This document shows positions 55,613 through 64,000 of a stretch of 64,000 nt of DNA, one piece after another (the stretch's first letter is position 1; the number at the start of each line of letters is the position of its first letter). Under the pieces are notes generated by a model, which ran no database searches, was not told the origin of the DNA, and saw nothing but the letters and a program-made list of their open reading frames with translations. Both the position numbers and the translations under genes were made by a program. The DNA is from Massilia sp. IC2-278 (GTDB lineage Bacteria; Pseudomonadota; Gammaproteobacteria; Burkholderiales; Burkholderiaceae_D). The stretch is from NCBI RefSeq assembly GCF_020708045.1, contig NZ_JAJFES010000004.1, positions 62,001 through 126,000 of the forward strand, in the 5' to 3' direction.

Positions 55613-55651
55613 AGCCCAACCAAATCGGCTGGGCCAAGTCGTTGATTTTAT

Positions 55652-55730
<79 letters not shown>

Positions 55731-55861
55731 AGAAATCGGGACAGTGGCTGAAAGAAGATTTCGCCACCCGCTCCAGCGGCGCGGAACCGTGGAGCAGAGT
55801 GGCGAGAGGATATTGCTTTTACACTAGAGCCGTCAAGCTTTAAAGGAGCCGGCAGCCAGAA

Positions 55862-58135
<2,274 letters not shown>

Positions 58136-58357
58136 AACGACGAACTTTACGATGGTTAAAGATAAAGTTTTATTACCTTACAACACCCTGCAAACAGCGT
58201 ACAACACTGCTTCGCTAACGGAAACTCCACGCGCCTTTTGACACGAAAATCGTTTCAAAGGTTGCAATAGTTAGCGTTTTATTATAGCACGCACCCCTTA
58301 TTTTTCCAGATACAAACCGTGCCATCAAGGCAACAGTCCAACGCAGGCCCGACGGGG

Positions 58358-60154
58358 TCAGCGCGACGACATCGCTGCTTCCGCCTCCTTGGCCAAGAGG
58401 TGCTGCTGGGCTGTGATTTCGCGATAGCGAGCACTTACCTGATCTGGGGTCAAGCCGGAAGAAAACAACTGGTTCAACTCCTGTTTCAGGGCATCCATCT
58501 TGATTTGCCTCACAGCACTTACCAGCCAGACACGGTCCGCTTCGCTGTCTGTTTCGGGTTCCGACGCGATTTCCGCGATGATACGGTCGTACTCGCTCGT
58601 CAATTCTTTCAGCTGCTGGGACAAGGCGGCAAAGGTGCCGTACTCGCCCAGCGCCTGGGCCATGCCTACCAGGTGGCGCAGGGCGTCGGCGCTTTCCGGG
58701 CCGAAATAGTCGAAGGCCTGCAAGGCGCTTTCGTCGAGGTGCAGCGACAGCGACGGGTGCGCGACCAGGATGCGCAGCATCTGCAATTCCAGGCCCACCG
58801 GCTCCGGACGCCCCTGGCGCGGCGGCGCCTTGCGCACCACCGACACCGGCTTTGACAATTCGAACAGCGCTTCGATCTCGGCCGGCGTCGATTCCGTGAG
58901 GCTGGCCAGCATGCGCACGATCTGCAGGCGCAGGCTCGAGGGCGTCATGGCCTGCAGCATCGGCTTCGCGTCGAACTGGGTCTTGGCGCGGCCTTCCGGC
59001 GTGCTCAGGTCGTGCTCGCCCGTCACTTCGCGGATCAGGAACTGCGACAGCGGCATCGCTTCGTTGATTTCCTGGGCAAAGGCGTCGGCGCCGAATTCGC
59101 GCACATAGCTGTCCGGGTCGTGTTCTTGCGGCAGGAACAGGAACTGGATGGTCTTGTTGTCGCTTACTTGCGGCAGGCAGGCTTCCAGCGCACGCCGGGC
59201 GGCGCGGCGGCCGGCCTTGTCGCCGTCGAAACTGAAGATGACGTTGTCGGTCTGGCGCAGCAGCTTTTGTACGTGGGTACTGGTGCAGGCCGTGCCGAGC
59301 GTGGCCACGGCTTGCGGGAAGCCAAGCTGGGCCAGGGCGACCACGTCCATATAGCCTTCCGTCACCAGCACGTAGCCAGCGTCGCGGATCGCTTGGCGAG
59401 CCTCGAACAGGCCGTACAGCTCCAGGCCTTTCTGGAACAGCGGGGTTTCCGGCGAGTTCAGGTATTTCGGTTCGCCGCCGTCGAGCACGCGGCCGCCGAA
59501 GCCGATCACCTGCCCCTTGGTGTTTCGGATCGGGAACATGATGCGCTCGCGGAAGCGGTCGTAGCGTTTCTTGTTACTGCCGTCTTCGTCGACTTTATCG
59601 ATGACCAGTCCCGACTCGACCAGGGCCAGCGCGTCGTAATCCTGGAATACGCTGCGAAGGCTATCCCAGCCGGACGGGGCGTAGCCCATGCCGAAGCGGG
59701 CGGCAACCTCGCCGGTCAGGCCGCGGTTCTTCAGGTAATTGATGGCGTTCGGCGCGTTGCGCAACTGCGCGCGGTAATAATCGCAGGCCTGGCTCAGGGC
59801 GTCGGTCATCGCCAGCGATTGCGCCTGCTGGGCGGCGCGTTGCATCGGCGGGATCTTGTCGTCGGCTTCGGGCACAATCATGCCCACGTTCTGGGCCAGG
59901 TCTTTCACGGCATCGACGAAGCCCATGCCCGAGTATTCGATCAGGAAGCCGATGGCGGTGCCGTGGGCGCCGCAGCCGAAGCAGTGATAGAACTGCTTGG
60001 TCGGGCTGACGGTGAAGCTGGGGGATTTTTCGCTATGAAAAGGACACAGCCCCATGAAATTGGCGCCGCCCTTTTTCAGCTGGACATAGCGCCCAACCAC
60101 ATCGACGATGTCGACACGGTTGAGCAGATCGGTAATGAATGATTGCGGGATCAC
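58358..60154 (-). CDS. dnaG: DNA primase
   Basis: The 598-residue protein has the N-terminal CHC2 zinc finger ('CPFHSEKSPSFTVSPTKQF', then 'YHCFGCGAHG'), the RNA polymerase domain with TOPRIM motifs ('YVLVTEGYMDVVALAQLGF' and 'FSFDGDKAGRRAA'), and a C-terminal helicase-binding domain (about 440-598). It makes RNA primers for DnaE. It follows yqeY by 101 bases, in the order rpsU-yqeY-dnaG-rpoD that links ribosome, replication and transcription genes in many proteobacteria. A hairpin in the yqeY-dnaG gap may lower its expression. Confidence 0.96.
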   Translation of the reverse strand: MIPQSFITDLLNRVDIVDVVGRYVQLKKGGANFMGLCPFHSEKSPSFTVSPTKQFYHCFGCGAHGTAIGFLIEYSGMGFVDAVKDLAQNVGMIVPEADDKIPPMQRAAQQAQSLAMTDALSQACDYYRAQLRNAPNAINYLKNRGLTGEVAARFGMGYAPSGWDSLRSVFQDYDALALVESGLVIDKVDEDGSNKKRYDRFRERIMFPIRNTKGQVIGFGGRVLDGGEPKYLNSPETPLFQKGLELYGLFEARQAIRDAGYVLVTEGYMDVVALAQLGFPQAVATLGTACTSTHVQKLLRQTDNVIFSFDGDKAGRRAARRALEACLPQVSDNKTIQFLFLPQEHDPDSYVREFGADAFAQEINEAMPLSQFLIREVTGEHDLSTPEGRAKTQFDAKPMLQAMTPSSLRLQIVRMLASLTESTPAEIEALFELSKPVSVVRKAPPRQGRPEPVGLELQMLRILVAHPSLSLHLDESALQAFDYFGPESADALRHLVGMAQALGEYGTFAALSQQLKELTSEYDRIIAEIASEPETDSEADRVWLVSAVRQIKMDALKQELNQLFSSGLTPDQVSARYREITAQQHLLAKEAEAAMSSR

Positions 60155-60225
60155 TTGGTGGTCACAGTGTTTGTCTCAGGTCAGACTATACCGCAGCGCT
60201 CGCTACAAATTGATTTGCAACAAGC

Positions 60226-60245
60226 AGGGGCCGCACAAGGCCCCT
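60226..60245 (-). terminator. Weak terminator or attenuator between yqeY and dnaG
   Basis: A seven-base-pair GC-rich stem (AGGGGCC/GGCCCCT) with a six-base loop lies 11 bases past the yqeY stop. The minus-strand downstream sequence (TGCTTGTTG) has only scattered T, so it may pause or partly stop transcription before dnaG. Confidence 0.45.
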
Positions 60246-60255
60246 TTGTGGTACA

Positions 60256-60705
60256 TCAGGCGCCGGACAGCGCTTTTTTGACGAGGTTCGATACAACAGT
60301 CATGTCGGCGCGGCCAGCCAGCTTCGGCTTGACGATGCCCATGACCTTGCCCATGTCCTGCGGACCGGCGGCGCCCGAGGCGGCCACGGCAGCGGCGACT
60401 TCGGCGGCGATTTCGTCGTCGGACAGGCCGGCAGGCATGTAGGCAACCAGCACTTCGAGCTCGGCCTTTTCGATGTCGGCCAGGTCGGGGCGGTTACCGG
60501 CTTCGAACTGGGTGATCGAATCCTTGCGCTGCTTGATCATCTTTTCGACGATGGCGACGGTTTGCTGCTCGTTCACTTCGATCTGCTCGTCGACTTCCTT
60601 GCGCTTGATTTCGGCCAGGATCAGGCGGATGGTCGCCAGCTTGCCGGCTTCCTTGGCGCGCATCGCGGCTTTCATGTCGTTCGTGATTTGTTCTTTCAGG
60701 CTCAT
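60256..60705 (-). CDS. yqeY: GatB/YqeY-domain protein
   Basis: The 149-residue helical protein begins 'MSLKEQITNDMKAAMRAKEA' and has 'RLILAEIKRKEVDEQIEVNE' and the C-terminal 'DMGKVMGIVKPKLAGRADM', the pattern of the stand-alone YqeY domain, which also ends GatB and probably contacts tRNA. Its exact role is not settled. I chose the ATG at 60705 with a GGAG site; open sequence upstream is not family-like. It is the second gene of the rpsU-dnaG-rpoD block. Confidence 0.92.
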   Translation of the reverse strand: MSLKEQITNDMKAAMRAKEAGKLATIRLILAEIKRKEVDEQIEVNEQQTVAIVEKMIKQRKDSITQFEAGNRPDLADIEKAELEVLVAYMPAGLSDDEIAAEVAAAVAASGAAGPQDMGKVMGIVKPKLAGRADMTVVSNLVKKALSGA

Positions 60706-60730
60706 GGCATCTCCGAGATAATGATTACAA

Positions 60731-60767
60731 ACAACAAAACCCGCCGCGGTCACAACCAGGGCGGGTT
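60731..60767 (-). terminator. Terminator/attenuator after rpsU
   Basis: On the minus strand an eight-base-pair stem (AACCCGCC/GGCGGGTT) with a 14-base loop is followed by TTGTTGTTTG. It lies between rpsU and yqeY, the position of the known attenuating terminator between rpsU and dnaG in E. coli, and would keep ribosomal protein output above primase output. Confidence 0.7.
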
Positions 60768-60836
60768 CAAGAGACTTCTCGCGGCTACCGGGACGGGCAT
60801 TGCCCACGTCGCCGGATCATGGCCAGCTGGAGAGTC

Positions 60837-61049
60837 TTAGTACAGCTTCTTAGGCAGTTGCTGGCTGCGGATGCGCTTGTAGTGACGCTTCACGGCAGCT
60901 GCCAGCTTGCGCTTGCGCTCTGCAGTTGGCTTTTCGTAGAACTCGCGTGCGCGCAGTTCCGTCAGCAGACCGGTTTTTTCGATAGTGCGCTTGAAGCGAC
61001 GCATAGCGACTTCGAACGGCTCGTTTTCTTTAAGGCGGATAGTGGTCAT
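60837..61049 (-). CDS. rpsU: 30S ribosomal protein S21
   Basis: The 70-residue protein reads '[19 protein letters not shown]', then '[20 protein letters not shown]', ending in a lysine-rich tail, as in S21 of betaproteobacteria. S21 helps the 30S subunit start translation. It is the first gene of the macromolecular-synthesis block and is separated from yqeY by a terminator-like hairpin. The upstream 277 bases include a repeat element. Confidence 0.95.
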   Translation of the reverse strand: MTTIRLKENEPFEVAMRRFKRTIEKTGLLTELRAREFYEKPTAERKRKLAAAVKRHYKRIRSQQLPKKLY

Positions 61050-61207
61050 GTAAAAATCAAACCGTTGGATTTAGGGAAGAACGAAAGTCTAGCAGGTTTT
61101 GACAAGTTGGGGAAGAGTTTACCTTCTTGTGCTGAATTTGCTACATCGGCATGGGTGGCATGCTGTATTGGGGCTGTTGCCTGTTCTGTTATTGGTTTGT
61201 TTGATCC

Positions 61208-61233
61208 GCGTGGGCACGGAGTGCCCACCCTAC
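61208..61233. repeat. Small palindromic repeat, GTAGGGTGG family
   Basis: GCGTGGGCAC-GGA-GTGCCCACCCTAC forms an eight-base-pair hairpin. It matches the right arm of the 34.3-kb element except that an A-T pair in the stem is a G-C pair on both sides, so pairing is kept. It lies between rpsU and the flavoprotein gene. Confidence 0.65.
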
Positions 61234-61326
61234 GGGAGGCGTTCCGAGCCGTTGTCGAATGAACCCGGAGACGTTCCGGTCCGGTGCCGCATGAGGCTGC
61301 GGACCTCTAAGCGAAACCCCAACTAT

Positions 61327-62535
61327 TCAAACGCTCTGGCCGGTGACGAAGCCGGAGGCCCAGGCCCATTGGAAGTTGTAGCCGCCGAGCCAGCCGGTGA
61401 CGTCGACGGATTCGCCGATGAAGTACAGGCCGGGCACTTTGTTCGCCATCATGGTTTGCTGGGACAATTCTCGGGTGTCGACGCCGCCCAGGGTGACTTC
61501 GGCCTTGCGGTAGCCTTCCGAGCCGGTCGGGACGATGGCCCAGCGGTTGATGGCGTCGCCGAGTTTACGCAGCTTGGCGTCGGCCATGTCGGCCAGGCGG
61601 GCATCGGGGGCGAAGCCGTTGGCCAGCAGCAGGCCTTCGGCCAGGCGCGCGGGCAGCCATTGCGACAAAACGTTGCCGAGCTGTTTTTTCACCGTGGTTT
61701 TCGAGCCGATCAGTTCTTCGGCGACGTCCATTTCCGGCAGCAGGTTCAGCACGATCGGCGTGCCGGGTTGCCAGTAGCTGGAAATCTGCAGGATTGCCGG
61801 GCCGGACAGGCCACGGTGGGTGAACAGCAGGTCTTCGCGGAAGTGGCCCTTCTTGGCCCCCTTCCCTTTGCCGGAACCGGTCGACACTTCCACTTCCAGC
61901 GCGATGCCGGCCAGCGGTGCGAATGGCGCCCAGCTCGGGCCGTCGAAGGTCAGCGGCACCAGGCCGGGACGCGGCTCGATTACCTTCAGGTCGAATTGGG
62001 TGGCGATGCGGTAGCCGAAATCGGTGGCGCCGATTTTCGGAATCGACAGGCCGCCGGTGGCAATCACCACGCTGGCCGCTTCGATATCGCCGTGGTCGGT
62101 GGCGATGAAGAAACCGTCTTCGAATTTCTCGATCGATTCGATCTTGCATGGCATGCGCCAGGCGACTTCGCCTTTCAGGCATTCCGATTTCAGCATGTCG
62201 ATGATTTGCTCGGCCGATTCGGTGCAGAACAGCTGGCCGCGGTGCTTTTCGTGGTGGGCGATGCGGTATTTTTTGATCAGCGCGATGAAATCCTGGGCCG
62301 TATAACGCGACAGTGCGCTCTTGCAGAAGTGTGGATTCTCGGACAGGTAGTTCTGGTGCGAGGCATTCACGTTCGTGAAATTGCAGCGCCCGCCACCGGA
62401 AATACGGATCTTTTCCGCGAGTTTATCGGCGTGGTCGATCAGCACCACGCGCTTGCCACGCTGCCCCGCCACGGCCGCAGCCATCATCCCGGCCGCACCC
62501 GCGCCGATTACCGCTACATCGAATTGTTTTGCCAT
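61327..62535 (-). CDS. HI0933/YhiN-family flavoprotein
   Basis: The 402-residue protein starts with an FAD/NAD-binding fold ('FDVAVIGAGAAGMMAAAVAG') and carries the family motif 'KIRISGGGRCNFTNVNASHQ'. It continues with 'GLSIPKIGATDFGYRIATQF' and ends with 'GLYFIGESVDVTGWLGGYNF' for FAD contact. It is a predicted oxidoreductase of unknown substrate. The ATG at 62535 gives the normal start just before the dinucleotide-binding loop. It stands alone between rpsU and ybiB. Confidence 0.88.
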   Translation of the reverse strand: MAKQFDVAVIGAGAAGMMAAAVAGQRGKRVVLIDHADKLAEKIRISGGGRCNFTNVNASHQNYLSENPHFCKSALSRYTAQDFIALIKKYRIAHHEKHRGQLFCTESAEQIIDMLKSECLKGEVAWRMPCKIESIEKFEDGFFIATDHGDIEAASVVIATGGLSIPKIGATDFGYRIATQFDLKVIEPRPGLVPLTFDGPSWAPFAPLAGIALEVEVSTGSGKGKGAKKGHFREDLLFTHRGLSGPAILQISSYWQPGTPIVLNLLPEMDVAEELIGSKTTVKKQLGNVLSQWLPARLAEGLLLANGFAPDARLADMADAKLRKLGDAINRWAIVPTGSEGYRKAEVTLGGVDTRELSQQTMMANKVPGLYFIGESVDVTGWLGGYNFQWAWASGFVTGQSV

Positions 62536-62663
62536 GCTGCTGCCGTGCCCTTCGAACCGAATCGCCAAACCGGCCATTTTACCGCTTCGCGCAAGCAATT
62601 CCGAGGGCAGGCCTCAAAAACGCCGCAGCGATGCGACGTTCTTGTCAAGGCATCATGACCAAC

Positions 62664-63623
62664 TTAGCTTCGCAAAGCGCGGGCAGCACGCACGCATTCC
62701 GCCACCTGGTTCAGGATCGAACGCGGCACCGGCACCTCGCCGCGCAGGGCGGCCGCGATCCAGCTTGCGGTGGCGGCCGCATCGCGCGCTTCCGGCACTT
62801 GCGACAAATCGTCGGTCGGCGCATCGCGCTCGACCAGCACCGTGCGCGTGCCGGCATGGAACCAGTCGATCTGCTGGGCGCGGTGCGGGTTGGCGACGGT
62901 TTCGCCTTCGGTACCGCGCATCAGGAAGGCGTCGCCGCGTTCGTGTGGAGCGGCCGTGGTGAAGTATTCGCCCAGTGTTTCCAGGTATTCGGGATGGGTG
63001 TAGGAGACCAGGCGCAGCGCCGGGCCTTCGAAAGGCTGCAGGATCTTGACGATGGTGTGGGTCGAGTTGCGCACGCCCAGGATGCGGCGCAGCGACAATT
63101 GGTGGGCCAGCGCCGGCGCCAGGGTCTCGATCGGCATGAAGGCCGGGCGGCGGGCGGCAAAGGCGTCCTGCACGTCGGCGCTGGAGCCGGCTTCGGCCAG
63201 GCCCATCTCGCCGAGGATTTCGGCGGTGGTCACGCGGCCCGGGTCGGTGCGCACGCCGTGCACCAGCGTCGGCATGCCTTCGCGCGCCAGCAGCAATGCC
63301 AGCAGCGGCGTCAGGTTGGCCAGCTTGCGCGCGCCGTTGTAGCTGGGGATGAGCACCGGCGCGTATTCTCCGGCGGGGCTGGGCAGCGGCGCGAAGGAAC
63401 GCTCGGCGGCATCCATGAAGCCGGCCAGCTCCTCGACGGATTCGCCCTTGATGCGCATGGCGAGCAAAATGCCGCCGAGTTCGAGGTCGGATACGCGGCC
63501 ATCGAGCATGGCGCCATACAGAGAAGCTGCGTCTTCGCGCGACATGCTGCGCGCGCCTTTGACGCCGCGGCCGATCTCCTTGATGAAGCGGGCGGCAGGG
63601 AATTGGTCGTTGTGAGTTTGCAT
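62664..63623 (-). CDS. ybiB: YbiB/TrpD2-family nucleic-acid-binding protein
   Basis: The 319-residue protein has the anthranilate phosphoribosyltransferase fold ('LGGILLAMRIKGESVEELAG', 'LIPSYNGARKLANLTPLLAL', 'LGVRNSTHTIVKILQPFEGP') but lacks the phosphoribose-binding loop of true TrpD. Such TrpD2/YbiB proteins bind DNA and are linked to the SOS response in E. coli. Length fits the family. It is divergent from the DAHP synthase gene, which is in keeping with its origin from aromatic metabolism but does not show a shared role. Confidence 0.8.
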   Translation of the reverse strand: MQTHNDQFPAARFIKEIGRGVKGARSMSREDAASLYGAMLDGRVSDLELGGILLAMRIKGESVEELAGFMDAAERSFAPLPSPAGEYAPVLIPSYNGARKLANLTPLLALLLAREGMPTLVHGVRTDPGRVTTAEILGEMGLAEAGSSADVQDAFAARRPAFMPIETLAPALAHQLSLRRILGVRNSTHTIVKILQPFEGPALRLVSYTHPEYLETLGEYFTTAAPHERGDAFLMRGTEGETVANPHRAQQIDWFHAGTRTVLVERDAPTDDLSQVPEARDAAATASWIAAALRGEVPVPRSILNQVAECVRAARALRS

Positions 63624-63732
63624 CGCGTTACTTTACACCGATGTGTGGACGGCCGGCTTTTGCGCTGTTTGGTGCACCAATGCATTTTTGGCGCTACACT
63701 GGCCGATCCGACTTTTGCCCCACGGACGCATC

Positions 63733-64000
63733 ATGCAGATCACACCAGATATCGAAAATACCAACGTTACCTCGTTCGGGCGCATGCCTACCCCGACCGA
63801 GCTGCACGCCAAACTGCCGCTGACCGAGCGCGCTTTCTCCACCGTCATGGAAGGTCGCGCCGCCTTGCGCGACATTCTCGACCGCAAGGACAAGCGTCTG
63901 TTCGTGGTCGTCGGCCCCTGCTCGATCCACGATCCGGAAGCGGGCCTGGATTATGCGCGCCGCCTGAAAGCCCTACAGGAAGAAGTGGCCGATACGATGC
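63733..64000 (+). CDS. 3-deoxy-7-phosphoheptulonate synthase, N-terminal part (3' end beyond window)
   Basis: About 89 residues of a class I DAHP synthase (AroF/G/H type) are visible, with 'FGRMPTPTELHAKLPLTERA' and the conserved 'KRLFVVVGPCSIHDPEAG'. The enzyme condenses phosphoenolpyruvate and erythrose-4-phosphate at the start of aromatic amino acid synthesis. The ATG at 63733 is the family-like start. Feedback specificity (Phe, Tyr or Trp) cannot be read from this part. Confidence 0.9.
   Translation, partial: MQITPDIENTNVTSFGRMPTPTELHAKLPLTERAFSTVMEGRAALRDILDRKDKRLFVVVGPCSIHDPEAGLDYARRLKALQEEVADTM

Overview
The window is high-GC DNA from a Gram-negative betaproteobacterium. The best match is Massilia or a close relative in the Oxalobacteraceae. 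The evidence is an rpsU-yqeY-dnaG-rpoD block, an MsbA/O-antigen-ligase pair, a PEP-CTERM protein, a LOV histidine kinase, a Tli4-type immunity lipoprotein and the codon usage. The assignment comes from recognising protein families, not from a database search.

Layout. Positions 1-3.5 kb hold lipopolysaccharide genes: msbA (cut by the window edge), a WaaL/Wzy-like ligase and a family 2 glycosyltransferase. Positions 3.6-9.1 kb hold dnaE, a PEP-CTERM protein and the tRNA hydroxylase trhO. Positions 9.3-16.8 kb form a tightly overlapping plus-strand operon for ABC-transporter-dependent polysaccharide export: permease, ATPase, a methyltransferase with a regular 14-residue coiled-coil repeat, and a 1241-residue protein with three glycosyltransferase modules. 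A facing minus-strand operon (22.0-16.9 kb) encodes a GT-C-like membrane protein, an SMR/EamA-type carrier, a GT4 enzyme, a PAP2-type phosphatase and a UbiA-family phosphoribosyltransferase homologue. Together these look like a route that makes, flips and uses a polyprenyl-phosphate pentose. Then come a LOV hybrid histidine kinase, rmlB-rmlA and a RhlE helicase.

Positions 28-45.6 kb are mixed: an EF-hand protein, a small operon with an anti-sigma-like protein but no sigma factor, a CHASE histidine kinase, a homocysteine S-methyltransferase, a CYP152-type peroxygenase, two cyclic-di-GMP enzymes (one with a globin sensor), a frameshifted ribonuclease Z and a protein fusing a trypsin-like protease, an SGNH hydrolase and an M15-like peptidase domain.

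Positions 46-55.7 kb are an interbacterial-conflict region. It holds an Rhs protein with a Sec signal peptide, two tandem exported paralogues that are probable immunity proteins, a vgrG remnant, a Tli4-like immunity lipoprotein, a PAAR protein and a decayed serine recombinase next to tRNA-Ile(CAT). Base composition falls clearly from about 51.4 kb to the tRNA. The window ends with the macromolecular-synthesis block (rpoD, dnaG, yqeY, rpsU), an HI0933-family flavoprotein, ybiB and the start of a DAHP synthase gene.

A dispersed palindromic repeat with the core GTGG-CAC/GTG-CCACCCTAC occurs in several intergenic spaces. Because the DNA is GC-rich, most real genes carry long open frames on the opposite strand; these were ignored.
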